Positions 11,393 through 24,780 are shown, numbered from the stretch's first letter. The stretch: 64,000 nucleotides of DNA from Diadema setosum (GCF_964275005.1 NC_092706.1:22723187-22787186); one strand, 5' to 3'. The notes: generated by a model from the letters alone, not told the origin. Numbers and translations: made by a program.

Positions 11393-14315
11393 TTTAATAC
11401 TGTACTTGTATGGCAGCAGATCATGAAGATACTAAAATGAGGAAGACATCATGAAAGCTATGACCATGTGAATACAGGTAATTTTCTCCATTATATGGCA
11501 CTATGTTGGCAATACAGCAAAAAAACAAACAAACAAACAAACAAACAAATGAACAAGGCACAACGAAACAAAACAAATGCAAACAAAACAAAATCTTGGC
11601 CTTTTCCAGTGCCACGTCTTCATCATTATTCAATACTGTCATCCTATAATATGTAAAAGAGTATCTTTATCCAGGTGTATCTCTATAATCTGCAACAATA
11701 CCCACACAGAGGAGTACTTGCCTTTTATAAAGTTGGACTTGCTGCACTTTGAGCGTAATCAATGTGACAGGATGAGGTTGGTTTAAAAAAAAAAATCAAA
11801 TAAAAGGAGAGAAGAAAAGGATGGCACAATTGTGGCTAAAATGTTTGCATACAACCATGCATGTAGACATGTCAGTGAACACGGATGAGTGGTTGGTTTG
11901 TGAACATGCACTGTACGTACAAAACTATAGACCGGGCAGACGTCCTGTGTGCCCGGCATCAACACTCTATAGCATGTCAATCAAGTGGCGAGGAATGCAG
12001 AGCTGCCACCTAAAACCAACCACTCCTTTGCCTTTACAGGGGGCGTGTCTCTTTAAACTGGTATTGATACCCAGAATGTGGTTTCTGTGGTCCAGGTATC
12101 AAGGAGCATTAGGTCCTGGTGGTACACACAGGTGGTCGTAATTTTACATGGTGCTCTGGACAGGTGAGGTTTGTTATGGTTCAAGGAACTTTTTCTCTTC
12201 TTCACAACAAAGCCTGGTGATAACTTTAATCATTCCTGCTGGCACCACTGTTTATTAAACAGAATTTAGGAGAAAAAGTGCTCGTAATTCTTTGGGTAAA
12301 GTTATATGGACTTCTCTTTTTTGATAAAGGTGATAGAAATGATAAAGGCCCCTATATAAATGATTTAAAACTGGTACCCCGGTAATCATGTTTATTTACA
12401 ATACACTACTGAGAGTGAGAATTCATGTAAACCAGCCTCAGCAAGCAATCTGTCCAACAAAATACAACCAATAACTATCTGATCCTGCTCCTTTTAATCC
12501 CTGGGCCATTAGGCCCCCTATAATCTAATCACACTGACAGCTCTGAAAGGACAAAAAAAAAAAAAATAAAAATAAACAAAAAAATAAAACATTGCGTATT
12601 CAGATTGATTGTTTGGTCAATATTGCGTATTTCTATTCGATCTTCTACACATGACTTGATCATGGAAACTAAAAATGTATTTCCTCTTTCTATACTTCAT
12701 ATAAAGCAGTTTGCCTCAAAACAATGCTTACACTGTATTTAAAACGGGTGATCTTTTTTTTTAACATCCCCCCCCCCCCCCCGGTCTAAATATCTCTGAT
12801 CACAATTACTAGCACAAGGACAAAATATAGTCCACGGCAACAGAGACTTACAATGAGTTCAGCTGTATTTTACATCAAACAAAAAAATGTTTTTTCTTGA
12901 ACTCCCTCTTTCCATTTCTCTTTCTCTCTCTCCATCTTACACTGCATCTACAGTATGTACATGTACAGCATATCTACCTTGTATTCACACACCCATCGAT
13001 AAATGTTTGGTATTTTCCCCTTCTCTTAAAGTTCATTATTTAATCAAAATAGCTGAAGCAAATTTTCCTTTAAATACAATAGAGTAAAAATTCCGGGGAC
13101 CAAATTTATTTCATTCTTTATACAATAGTTTTGTCAAGCAAAAACAAAATTCCGAAATAATAAAAGAAAACTGCTGGTCCACAAGACCTCAATATACAGT
13201 CTGTAATGGAAGTCATCTGTACATTTGAATGTGGCATGGTACAATAGCGTTGTACTCGTAGATAGTTGCCAAATTAGTCCTTTTGTATATTATGTACCGG
13301 TACATAGGACCTGATTCAGTGTTGTGCCTTCATGCTCATCAAGCACTACCAACTCCATGCACAAGTCCCGTATTTCCTTGAAATACCATTATACGTATCA
13401 TTTTGCACAATGGACCATCAATTGTATTTTTAATGGAAGAGTCCTTGTGCCATTTGACACTGATGCATTGTGGAAAATTTGAGATCTATACACTTGTAGT
13501 GTGTATTGCTCATCACATAGTTGGTATTGTGTGTTATAACATTTTCAGTATATTGAAGACTCCACGGGTATAAGGGCTTTTATTATACAGAATACTGCTG
13601 TACAAGCTACATCTGACCCTAAAGGAGTATTCAATATTTTTAAGAACTGGCACATACAATGTACTGTACAATGCAATGTGATACACATTGACACATAAAA
13701 CCAATCAATTGTAATGAGCAGTATTAAAATTTAACTACAAGTGCTGTATTTTTAAGATTAAATGGTACTTGTTTAATATTGAGTTCAAAGTGAGCAGCAT
13801 TTATTGATTTATATCCAAGCAGTATAAATTCACATACAAAATGTATAATATTTAACAAATCATAATACATGTATTGACCTACTGTATTAAAGATACAGTG
13901 TTGACCAACTATTGTACATGTGTTGTACGTTGTATATGGGCAAACCAAACAAATAGGGCCTACTGCAATAAATCACATGGTGTTAGAACAGCTGTTTCAT
14001 CAAGGTCCTTCCAGGTAAACTGCATCAACTGCATAACTGATCTGTCCAACAAATTGATTACTCAATCAAGAGATGACATCTATTACCACCCTCACACAAT
14101 GAAAGAGTGCAAATGCACACTGGGTCATCTGGGGATTACAACAGCTGAGGCACAAAAAGTTGTTTTCAAGCTATCAATTTTTAATATCAGAATGATAATC
14201 AGTGCATGATACCTATACTACACTACACAGGATACACATGTAAAGCAAACTATCACTAACCACAGACTTGGAACCAATTGCTGTCTACAAGGAAAGAGAG
14301 TGATTATCAAAACCT
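11393..14315. other. Non-coding with simple repeats
   Basis: Contains an (AAAC)n tract at about 11519-11550, A-rich tracts at 11785-11800 and 12550-12590, and a C homopolymer at about 12768-12782. A small exon-like piece at 12041-12095 (pyrimidine tract, AG, then CAG|GTAT) could not be tied to any protein. No gene called. Confidence 0.45.
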
Positions 14316-14630
14316 AGCTTTAGTGCTTCAGAATAGTTCTAAAATGCAAGTTAGTTATAGAAAGTTTTAATACCAAGCTGTAAAAATTCTACTGATCAGT
14401 ATAATCAATGTTAACTATTGTTAAATAAACAAAATTGTTTCTAGAATAAAGTATCTACAGTTATGGTTTACTGAGAAAAATAGTGATATCTCATAGGCTT
14501 TATTGCAAAATCTTTATTTGGTGCAGAGTAGGATGTTTTGTGATGCAACTGAACTACAATATGCATCAAAACTCAAATAATATCTTTTTCAAATCACTGC
14601 TCCCAATTAAAGGTACTGTTTACAGTAACT
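14316..14630 (+). repeat. Family A repeat, copy 4
   Basis: Diverged copy: GTGCTTCAGAATAGTTCTAAAA at the left, GATATCTCATAGGCTTTATTG in the middle, CACTGCTCCCAATTAAAGG at the right. It has a small internal deletion relative to copy 5. Confidence 0.7.
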
Positions 14631-15616
14631 GTCTTTTCTCAAAGCATACGTAACAAAATCTAAAACTACAGCTTGTAGGACCTATGATGTACACTACCCG
14701 TACATGTACACTGTATGCTGATGTGCACAAGACAATTTCACTCCCCATATGGACTCTGCGTGAACAGAAATGCCTCATGACGGTAGCAACTTGGTCATTA
14801 GCCATTACCTGAGGCACGTGAGGTAAAAAAGGGGGAAATTACAAGATTATGCATAATGCTGTGTCTGCTTAAAGGAGAACACACATACCATCCCCCATAG
14901 CCCAAATTAGAATATACAATAAAAAATAAAACAGCGCCTGTTGCTAAAATGAAAGTCACAGTTGTGAAAAGTACCTATAAATCTTGTACAGCTGTATATA
15001 AATTACATTAAAAAATACATGACCTATGAAACTGATGACTGCATCATAAGATGAATAAATGATGGAGACCTCCTGTTTACAAAGTGCTTGCAACATTTAA
15101 TTACACTGTACACCGTGGCTAAATCTACCCCATGTTACTTTCTTTTTGCATCCATAAAATGATCCATTTATATCAATCACATGTATTCCAGCTTTATCTC
15201 AAAAGATGCCCGTTTTCTGTTATCCTGCTCTCACAGAGGATACAATATCAGCTTGGCTAGTACAATCAGTGGTAACAAACAGTAAACTTAAAACAGACAG
15301 ACACACACTACATTTGTGGTCTCTTGCACAGTGTAAACACTACAAAGTATAACTGACCTTTATTTCCTCAGAGCAATTACAGCCTTACATAAAAATGCAG
15401 TGCAGTCCAAAGATATTATGAATCCCTGTTTCACTTGGACTTGTGATTACTGGTAGCTTTAAAAAGCTACAAGAAAAAGACTACGGTAAATGACAAATAG
15501 CTTTGATATTATAGTCAAGCTGTAATCTTTTTTTTTTTTAAAGCAAAGAAAAGATTTCATATTCCAGCACAAGGATCAAGTACAATGATTTCCAAATGGT
15601 ATGGTACACCAAGTTC
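14631..15616. other. Non-coding, nothing recognised
   Basis: AT-rich DNA without paired splice signals or repeats I could name, apart from a T run at 15530-15540. Confidence 0.5.
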
Positions 15617-15765
15617 GGGGGCCTGTTTCATAAAACTTGTTATCAGTGACAACTGCCACATTTCTATGACAAATTTGCTCTGAGCTAATCAGGTGCACGG
15701 ATTTCAGTAGCTTGTCACAACTATGACAACTTGTCACTGATAACAAGTTTTATGAAACGGGGCCC
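15617..15765. repeat. MITE with GGGGCC-TGTTTCATAAAACTTG termini
   Basis: The left end CTGTTTCATAAAACTTGTTA pairs with the right end TAACAAGTTTTATGAAACGG, followed by GGCCC. The arms continue inward (TCAGTGACAA against TTGTCACTGA). Same terminal logic as the element at 1217-1378 but a different interior, so probably a sister subfamily. Confidence 0.75.
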
Positions 15766-15982
15766 AGGTCTCTGTTTCTGTAACCACACTAGCATTGGAA
15801 TTATGTATATAAACATGTTGTACAATGTAAAATGTTCTCCCTGATACAAAACTCCATACTGTTCATACTATAACTACAATGTAGACTGCCAGTCTAAATC
15901 TGGTACAGGGTGTATAGCATGGTGTCTGTAATTCTAGATTGTACTCTTGTCTTTTCTTCACTGCACACATTACTCTACAGTA

Positions 15983-16374
15983 TCAAAGGGACTGTACAGT
16001 ACTGGTTGAGGTGGGGATTCATGTTTTTAACATTCCTAAGTGAGATAATAAGAAACCTCTTCTGAAATATGAAAGAGCATGTAATTCTAAGCAGGATTCA
16101 ACGTTCATTTGATGAAAATTTGTTTTCAAATGGCTGAGATATCAAAAAAAAAGTGATAATAATAAAAGGCGACAGGCCATGCCTTTTATTAGGATCTCTT
16201 CGTTTCACCTTGTTTTTGGATATATCTCAGCCATTTCAAAACCGATTTTCATCAAATAAACTTTTGATACCCCTAGAATTGCATGCTCTTTAACATCTCG
16301 AGTGGTTTCTGAATATCTCGCAAAACGTTAAAAGCTAAATCCTCTCATCAACCAGAACTGTATACACCCTTTAA
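15983..16374. repeat. Foldback MITE, family B, copy 1
   Basis: Ends TCAAAGGGACTGTACAGT and ACTGTATACACCCTTTAA are inverted, and the middle pairs AAATGGCTGAGATATC with GATATATCTCAGCCATTT. It is more diverged than copies 2 and 3 and carries a different core (a GGCATGG / CCATGCC palindrome). Non-coding. Confidence 0.75.
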
Positions 16375-17369
16375 AGACAACCAGACATACTTGTACGTAC
16401 AACAAATACACATGTACAGTTTGTACATTGTATGCACAGTTACCCATATAGTTTGCAATTCTTTTCCTGGCCCTGTGTGGGGTGAGGTAAATACTATTAA
16501 TGATAGTGACAGAAAGATCTAAGGTGCCCGGCTCCAAAGTCCACCGTTCACATTTTTGTTTGCCAAATAGCAGAGGATCTAATTTTGTGTCGCTGAAGTT
16601 TGATATGCATGACTGGGTGTTGCGTTAATGACACTGACAGATTCCATTCACACAGATTTTCCACAGCACAGCTCTAGTGAACCCTTTACACTGTATAATG
16701 TACCTTTAAAATGTTGTAGCTTCATCTTTGCTGTGTCCTGTTCAAAGGGAAATTTGAAGGAATTTCTCTCAATGGCATTCAAGTTTGATATTGTGTGTTT
16801 ATTTGTGACATGTTCCTGCTTTTCAAGCAAAACACCATAGTAAGTTACAATTTATATGTTATCAACCTGAAGAATCTTGTTTTTTTAAGTGCACACAATA
16901 CAATTTAAAAAAATTCTGGGCATTGTATAATATGAACTTCCTACGATGCTTTACAAACTACAGTTCCGTAGCATCAATTGCAACTTTATAGGCAAACACC
17001 CTCTATCAAAGAGCCTGCAGCCTATATACGTATCAATGTGTACGCCACCTAAATTTCAGCTGTGTTTCTGCACAATATCTGTACAGAATGTATGAATGGG
17101 CAGTACTACTTTTACTCGGGGAAACTCCTGCCCTGTACATGTGAGGTTGGACAACAATCCATGCACAGTATGAATGGTATTCACATCCTTTTTCATTTCT
17201 CGACCTCTCTCCCTTTCTCTATCACTTTCTCTCTCCTTCTACATACACACAATCTCTCTCCCTCTCCCTCTCTTTCCCTCTCTCCCTGTGTGTCTTTTTG
17301 CTCTTGTTTTTCGGACAGGAAGATGCAAATTCTTGCTATGATTCATCCAGCCACATCTCGGCAACGCTT

Positions 17370-17449
17370 TCACTCGTGGGATGACCTCATCATAACCTTG
17401 TACCCAAGCCAGACTCCTGTCCACTTGGCGTTCGTTTTCCACCCCAGCT
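17370..17449 (-). CDS. Possible terminal coding exon, minus strand (weak)
   Basis: On the minus strand CCTTCCTTCCACAG precedes an open stretch beginning LGWKTNAKW and ending RSSHE before a TGA. Its phase would match the putative first exon at 22282-22357, giving a protein of about 51 residues across a 4.9-kb intron. All three frames of this GC-richer segment are fairly open, and the plus strand also has a strong acceptor-like tract just upstream (17235-17320), so strand and coding status are uncertain. No family recognised. Confidence 0.18.
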
Positions 17450-18592
17450 CTGTGGAAGGAAGGGGGTGGCAGGGCAGGGGGAAAGGTTCCATCTTGTACA
17501 GTGTACTACATTGTACTACAGGAACTTACACAGGAATGTACACTGTCCTGTAGCAGAAGGGGGGGGGGGGGGGCAGGCTGAGACTCCAAAGGAATTCACT
17601 CTAAGAGTGACATCACCTTCATCTACTGTATAGGCCTTGCTCTTGACAGTAGAAATGATATTTACAGTGTGTACAGGTACTCTAATCTTCTTTGTTGACT
17701 TTGAAAAAAAAAGAGCACTAGATATTCTTAAGTACTGTATAATCTACCCCAAATATAAAGGGTTGCTATGCATGTACTCATCAAAAAAGCTGAATCAAAT
17801 CCGTCTAATGGAGCTCAGACCCTATATACAGTACAATGTTGTGTCTTCTGTGCCATGTACAGTGTATTACTACAATGTACAATGTACAACGCTGTATGTA
17901 TGCATGCAATGCAATTTTTTTAAATCCAACTGAAAAATGACTGATAACGTTGTACACCTACCGGTATTCACATTCTTCAAAGAAAAACTGGCAAATTTCA
18001 TGCAGATGTATACATTGTAGATTATACGCAATGCCATAAATTTGTGTACACACGTTTCTGTCATTTCAAGTGAGCGGGAAATACGGACATTAAAAGAGAA
18101 TGAAACCCCTTGCAAAATAATATCTCTTTATTATCAAGTCTATCATGCACCGTTATGCAGAAATTGATTGAAATATAATCTGGTTTTGAACATGACTACA
18201 ATCTGTAAGATGTCACCATGGCCAAGGGGGTAAAAAGTTAAACAAGACTTTAACATTTGTAAGAGTGTCAAAATGTTTCATACAAGACAATAGGAGCACT
18301 TACGTTGTGTACAAATATACTAAAAGTGTACATGTTGTAAATAGGTATAAAAAAAGTCATTACACCATACAGGCATAGGCCTACAGTACACCTACACTTT
18401 TGTACATTGGCCTTGGTAATGTGTCATGAAGGCATGTATTTTTGTGTATTTATAATCTCATTATTTCACAAATTATAAAGTGACTACATTAATTAGCACT
18501 ATTATGGATAGCAGAACAACAGGAATGGACTAAATGGATTTTAAAAGTACATTATTCCACTACAACTCATTGAGGCAATATTTCCAGAATGT

Positions 18593-18625
<33 letters not shown>

Positions 18626-20215
18626 GTACAAACACATACAATGTACAAACACTACCTATGTACATTACACATACATTTTTTTTTTTTTTTTGATAATCTT
18701 ATTTCTATAATTTCACATGAACAAACATTCATCTTGAATGTACAACTGCATACACACACAGGTCTACTTGTACAATAACAAGCACACACATGCAACATGT
18801 ATTTTAATATTTTACATCGTAGGCCTACAATACTGTACACAAATGCTCGTCTCACAAAGTGATCTCAATCGAGACAAGAAATTAGGCCATGAAGCCTTGG
18901 CCCACTGAGGCTAACACAACTTCCTGTTCAGAGGCTGCATTTGAGACTCAGTCACATAGTGAAGAATACAGTAATATGCATCCTACTGTATTGGTGTTGG
19001 ACATGACTTCAGTGCAATGTCAGTGTGCAGTGGATGTCCACAACACTGTCTTTTTGTCATCAGCATTTATAGGTAACTGGTATTGTCTTGAAGCTGAAAA
19101 TTTCATGTCTTCATTAACAAAATCTACGAAGAAAAAAAAATGCACACAAATGCAAAACGATATATGTAAAATTAGAGTACATGTTAAGTATGCCAACAAA
19201 CTTGTATGTACGCTAGATCTACGTGTACAATGTACATGTATAGTCGTATTATTCAATGTAAGCCCAAACATTGTAAGACTAACCACAGGCAGCAGATACC
19301 AGCAGCTATTTTTTTTTTTTAGCACCTCTTTAATCTTTTAATGTCAGAAACAGTAATAAGCTTATGAATAGCTGTTGCACAGTTGTTGTTTTTTTTCTTT
19401 CTAAAGTCTTCATGTACATGTACAATCTATAGCTTGATTGCCCTGGAGAGCAACACTCACCAAAGCTTACAGAGTACACAGACAATATAAAGGATTTGAA
19501 ACAGTACCACTAGTCTACTGAAACCCTCTCAGTAAACAGTTAGAAGAATTCCTGATGATTTTTTGACTTACAGTCTGTACAAATGTAAGCATTTTTTTTT
19601 AAAGAACCAAAACTGTGCAAAACACAGCATCTGATCGGGATAAATGGACACATAACCTTTTAACCTAGTCCAAGCAGTAAGTACTAGTTTACCACTTTGC
19701 CTTTGTACAGAGTAATGAAACTGCGTAATACCAGGGAGGTGGGAAGCCCCACCTCCCTGATAATACACTGTAGCAGGTGTTGGACACTCCGTCAGAATGA
19801 AGGCTAGTAAAGACTCAGCTCTGGGTGTTTTGTTTGGTAGTATAAAACAAATAACTTTGACCTGTACATTATTGCCTTAATATGTACATTTTGTACTGTT
19901 GATGCCTAATGTCACAACATATTTTTCATACTTGTTGATACTTGTTGATATTTAGATGATATTGTACAAATAATGAAAAGGTGAGAGTGCGTTAGTGGAG
20001 ATGCAGACACTGGAAGGCATTTATGTGTACAATGGTGAAACAAATGCCTGAGAGTGAGTTGGATCTCCACTATTAAACACCACAAACTTAAACTTGTGCA
20101 TTATTTGGTTTAGAAAATGGTTCGAAAATTAACAACATTTTTCATGTCCTTTTATCATGGGTGAATACCAGTCAGCTACTTGCTGAACACTGGATGACAT
20201 CCAGAGGTCATCCAC
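17450..20215. other. Non-coding with simple repeats
   Basis: Contains a G homopolymer at 17558-17572, an (AC)n microsatellite at 18593-18623, T runs at 18676-18690 and 19310-19320, and many GTACAATGTAC-type palindromes. A hairpin at 20224-20248 (CTTTCATAC / GTATGAAAG) follows directly. No gene recognised. Confidence 0.45.
19732..19759. other. Perfect 12-bp hairpin with 4-nt loop
   Basis: CAGGGAGGTGGG pairs exactly with CCCACCTCCCTG across the loop AAGC. The stem is GC-rich and sits alone in AT-rich DNA. There is no T run after it, and it is too short for a typical animal microRNA precursor. Role unknown; it may be the core of a decayed foldback element. Confidence 0.55.
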
Positions 20216-20587
20216 TGCTCACCCTTTCATACACTGTCGGTATGAAAGGTACATGCAGCACGAAAGAGACACCTGGGTGAACAGTGGACAACCAGTGGAC
20301 GAAAGGTATCTGCACGAAACACTGGACATCTATCGGAACCGGAAATACTAATAAGTGGTCATAAGCGCGCGCTTTGTATCACTTACATACGCTGGGGGGA
20401 AGTAAGTGTGCAAGCACAATTCACTGTACAGTATGCATGCATGTAATGTGTATGCAGGTAATGACGATAAAATCAGTGATGACAATACAACTTTTGTACA
20501 ACCTTTTACAGGGGTGGGTATTAATAATCCGTAATGATAAATAATTAAGTGTGACTTTGACCTTTTAATCTTAAACGCTCTACTCAA

Positions 20588-22281
20588 TATTTTGACTTTA
20601 AGGGGATAATAAACTGCTGTAAGAAAGAAATGGTCTAAACAATTTTAAAAGAAATAATTTTACTGTAGCTGCCGTGGTAACATGTGCCGAGCTCAACCAA
20701 GCACTCTCCAGACGAGCCTCTCGTTACAATGCATCTTCTCTAGGCTCCGGTATGAAACGGTGCTCTACCCGCGGATCATGTTAATGTAACAAATCACATC
20801 CCAGACATTCATAGTGTTTATTGTGCTCGGGTGACGTCCGGAGGAGTTTGGTACAAACAATGAAAGGGATCAATATAGAACAGTACTGAGCCCCTTATTA
20901 CTAGTGTAGTACTAGACTTCTAACGTTACAGATCTAGACATCTACATGTATAGTAGCCCTACTACATATCGACCACCCTTATTGAAACCGACCGCGTATA
21001 ATTCGCGCACTGAACACTTAATACGCACTTCTCTGCGCGCAAAGCACATAAAAATGGATTGGCTTTGAATGTAGATGAGGATGGTGTGGGAAAACGCGAT
21101 AATTCACTGTTCATTAATGGTTTTAATCAAGGACAAAATTTCGAATGAATATTTTCACCGAATCGTAATGACAGCACAATGTAATGTCTATGGAAGTTTC
21201 TAAAAGGCTTCTAAAAAGCTTCGTACAACACGGTGTTCAATACAACTCGGTTTGCGTGCATTGTCAATGCAAAATCAGCGGTCGATCCTAAAAACGCGAT
21301 TTACCGCGGGGAGCTGAAACGAGGCCACGCAAGTTCGTCGGCGATATTTTTGCACTGAAACTTCGAATCGAAAAGGGAACAACGGCATTTGATAGAGCTG
21401 GATTTTCTCAATCACGTAAATCAAGTTTTTTACGTAAATTTCAGTGTTAAATATTCTTATCAAGCAAATAAACATTAGGCGGTCGATTAGTAGTAGGTCC
21501 AACCCTACATGATGTAGTTTGTGTCTCAGGTAGAGCTAACACGTACACTAACAGTAATACTTACAATGTACATGTAGGTATAGAGCCACAGCCAGACTAC
21601 ACAATATAAGCAGCTAGCACTAGCAATGCATCTACATGTAGCAGCACATGTACAAGCCAGAGTGAACAGCAGCACACAGGAGCAAAAAAGACCTGTGTCA
21701 ATTTTGTTTCGCACCACCACTGTCAGTGAGAAAAAGGGACGACCTACTACCTGGTTGGATTCTCTAGTTCTGACACAATATGCGATGTTAGTGCATTATT
21801 CTCTTTTATATTTTCTGTCGCTCTTAGCTCTATCTGAACGATTAATTGAGGGGATCATATTTATGGTGATTATTGAAATCAAAGGGGTTCAGATGTTCTT
21901 CTAACATTACACTGTTGTATAGGCCATCCACATATTTCGCTCCAGCGCTTCCGGATTTTCAAAATCATCCCGCCCGCCCGTTCACTGTTTACTCGAGTTC
22001 TCCCTAAAATATTAGCTCAAACAGTCGGGTAATACTAATTGTACGGTCCTCATAATACTAAGCATGTTACATCATTTGTTGATAGCCCTCTTAGATAATA
22101 AAAAGTAATACGACATTTACAGGAAACAATCATTTTGGAAGAAACTCGAGCTCAGCCCTTCACGATATGGGTAATCACTGGCGTACGCACGTACGTTCGC
22201 GCGGAGAGCGCTGCGTGCGAATCAAGTGGACGTCCCGCAGAAAACATACGACGATCGTTCGAAAATAGCACCAAAAGTTAC
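20588..22281. other. CpG-richer stretch beside possible divergent gene starts
   Basis: Compared with its neighbours this stretch has more CG-bearing words (for example around 20990-21060, 21280-21350 and 22180-22260), as seen near promoters. No complete exon is recognised inside it. Confidence 0.35.
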
Positions 22282-22357
22282 CTGATTCTGATGTAGGAAA
22301 GGTATTTAATTGTTCCTCATCCCGGTTTACTTGAGTGATAATGGAAGTACTTTCCAT
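22282..22357 (-). CDS. Putative first coding exon, minus strand
   Basis: The minus strand gives ATG at 22357 followed by 25 codons (starting MESTSIITQVNRDEE, ending FPTSES) and a strong donor, CAG|GTAACT. It ends in phase 1. Composition is polar and coding-like, and it lies 5' to a CpG-richer stretch. No family recognised and no certain second exon found; the best phase-compatible candidate is at 17370-17449. Confidence 0.35.
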
Positions 22358-22463
22358 CTAGCGTGCTTGTCTTTACTTGTTCTCAGAAGATCTTGTCCAA
22401 ATTCGATGCAATAGTAATCCTTGCATGGGCAGTCACGGCACAGTTTACTACGCTCGTTTCAAA

Positions 22464-22609
22464 ATGGAGGTTTCGGGTCAACATTTTCTATGGGAAAATA
22501 ATAAGATCAATTTACATGGAGCGGGTTCAGGCAGCAAAAGCCCGGATGTAAATAAACCCTCGGCGAAAATTGGCGGCATTCCAAAGGGCTGGCCCGTGAA
22601 TTATTGTAG
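22464..22609 (+). CDS. Putative first coding exon, plus strand, divergent from 22357
   Basis: ATG in a good context (AAAATGG) opens a frame beginning MEVSGQHFLWENNK and running through KIGGIPKGWPVNYC; the only nearby donor, TAG|GTGCCG after 22609, is weak. The frame stays open to 22682, so it could also be an unspliced short ORF. Head-to-head arrangement with the minus-strand exon at 22357 would imply a ~100-bp bidirectional promoter. No family recognised. Confidence 0.28.
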
Positions 22610-23421
22610 GTGCCGGAGAATGGACACACCAAAATTCTTGCAGGGCATACTGAATTTTACATGGTCAGTCTTGTGCCATTGAAGTTTACGAGGTTGTGCT
22701 GGAGGCATACGCGGAAGAGGGAAAACTGAAGAGCATGTGTCATGAAATTAGCTGATCTGGCACACATCGTGTACGCCCAATATTGGCTTTTTGTTAGACG
22801 ACATACTCATATTCATGCATGATTAACTTTATTTTATTTTGTTTGCGTTTTGGTTTGGTTTTGGGTTGTTCTCTCTTTTCTTCTGGATCCGCGACAACGG
22901 CACAGCGTTATCTATATATACGTTCCTAATTTGAGAACACGAAAGCAAAATGTTCATGTCAGCCCAGTCTACAGATCAGTGCTACATATGGAACGGTGCT
23001 GAACAGTCTGCAATTCTACACTTACTCACAATATACGGATTGAGCAGATATCCACCCTAATAGCAGCTGCTATTTTGGGATAACCTTGGTATATGAAAGG
23101 ATGAATTACAGCAAGAATAGCCAGGAGAATGGATTATGTTCTGAGCAAACCGCTGAATGAGGACAATGACACTAAAATAAAATATGTAGCTTGAACTGTA
23201 TTTGGATTTTTATATAGACCTACTACTGTCTTCATGATAACAATTAGAGACAACTATAAGGCCCTACCATATCGATCCTATATGAAACGGTATCACCACA
23301 TAACATATGTGTCAAAAAAAAAAAAGAGAACAATTAATTCATATGTAGTCAGAACAATCAAGAAGTCATTCTTGGTCGGACAGCAATTACTTTTTTTAAA
23401 AGGTCAAATGGATTTTGAACT

Positions 23422-23549
23422 GTTTTGTTTTTGTTTTTGTTTTGGGTTTTGTTTTGTTTTTTGTTCTTTGTTTTGATTTTTGTTCTTGTTTGTTTTGTTT
23501 TGGGGTTTTGTTTTGTTTTTGTTTTGTTTTGTTTGTTTGTTTGTTTTTT

Positions 23550-23587
<38 letters not shown>
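23422..23587 (+). repeat. GTTTT-type low-complexity tract followed by (GT)n
   Basis: A run of GTTTT/GTTTTT/GTTT words at 23422-23548 passes directly into a (GT)n tract at 23550-23587. The long open frames on both strands here are artefacts of the repeat. Confidence 0.9.
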
Positions 23588-23588
<1 letters not shown>

Positions 23589-23599
23589 TTTTTCATTCA

Positions 23600-24000
23600 T
23601 CATGAGACATATAGTATATGCTGGCAATAAGGAGCGGAGGCCTTGCATTTTCAGAGAGTGAAATTCAACGATCTGGTGCACATGATAGGTAGGGTGGCCT
23701 TCATTTTGAAGTTTGTCAGAATGTGAGACGATGTGTTGGTTTACTTAGACCCACAGAGTTGTAAGTTGCAAAAAAAAAAGAACATAAACAAAACTAAATT
23801 CTACTTTTCTGTGATCAAAATTATTCGAAAATCTACCAGCAGGCCTAGACTATTCTTATACTTGCGCAGAGACCTAGAAATAACAGGGGGAGATTGTGGG
23901 AGGGGAAATCCCCCTGCCCTCCACATGAGGGAGCTTTTGCATCTTTAGAAATGAATTTCGACGATCTGGTGTACACTTTTGGTGAAATTGTTGGAAAGTT
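23600..24000 (+). repeat. Degenerate ~150-bp tandem repeat, family H, locus 1
   Basis: Two degenerate units share GAAATTCAACGATCTGGTGCAC-like and TGAGGGAGCTTTTGCATTTTTAGAA-like blocks (near 23650-23690 and 23925-23975). The same unit appears at least five times at 33730-34990. Non-coding. Confidence 0.6.
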
Positions 24001-24429
24001 TTCAATTTAAGAAGTAAGACGATAGGTTCTTAATTTGCCAATATTGCAAAGAAACCCCAAACAAGCTAAATTTTGAAAGTTGTTATTGTTTTGTGACTTT
24101 CTCATTTACTGCTTCAACTATTTGAAAATCTATGAATAAACTCGGTCACTCACGACGTATAAATTTTGAATCTGTATGAAATTCTGCGTAGTGTCTCCTT
24201 CTGTAGAATATTTTGAAAATATTGTGCCAGGTGTATACCATGTACTAGTATAATAATAATTATGGCTGTACAGTTCGTTAGGTTCGTTAATTCGACTACG
24301 AAATAAGGTTAGCAATTCCAAAGGTTTGTTAAGCCTGAAATGAAAAGGTTTGAAATTCCTAAGGTTCGTTGGGAAGAATGTACTTAGTATTTGATTTCTT
24401 TTTTTTAATGAGGCGAAAAGTCGCGTATT

Positions 24430-24780
24430 GGATGCGACCGTACGAAGCAGCGCGCATTGTCAGAATTGCTTTGTGATGTCACAGTAGTGTTGTTACATTT
24501 CACAATATTATGACCGTACGAAGGGAGTGCGGGATGTCAGAATTGCTTTGTGATGTCATAATTGCTCTGCGGTTATAACATTATTTTTTTTCAAAAAGTG
24601 CCCATACGAAGCAAGACGCGACGTCAGATTTTGTTTTGTTTTTGTTTTTTTGTTTTTTTTTTGGTGATGTCACAATCATCTATGCGACATCATTTCAAAA
24701 AATTAAGTGCAGTACCCCATGTATTTGGAAAGGAGAAATGTCATAAACGGTGACGTCATTTTCCAAATCGTATACTCGGT
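24430..24780 (+). repeat. Degenerate tandem repeat rich in TGATGTCA
   Basis: Three imperfect copies of a unit with CGTACGAAGCA, GATGTCAGAATTGCTTTG and TGATGTCA (near 24440-24485, 24512-24560 and 24604-24680). The last copy is interrupted by a T-rich tract. The TGACGTCA and TGATGTCA words resemble CRE/ATF sites, but that is only a sequence resemblance. Confidence 0.6.

Noticed and set aside
23358..23681. ORFs rich in Lys/Thr/Asn or Phe/Val/Cys around 23.4-23.6 kb
   Set aside because: Produced by GTTTT and GT simple repeats.
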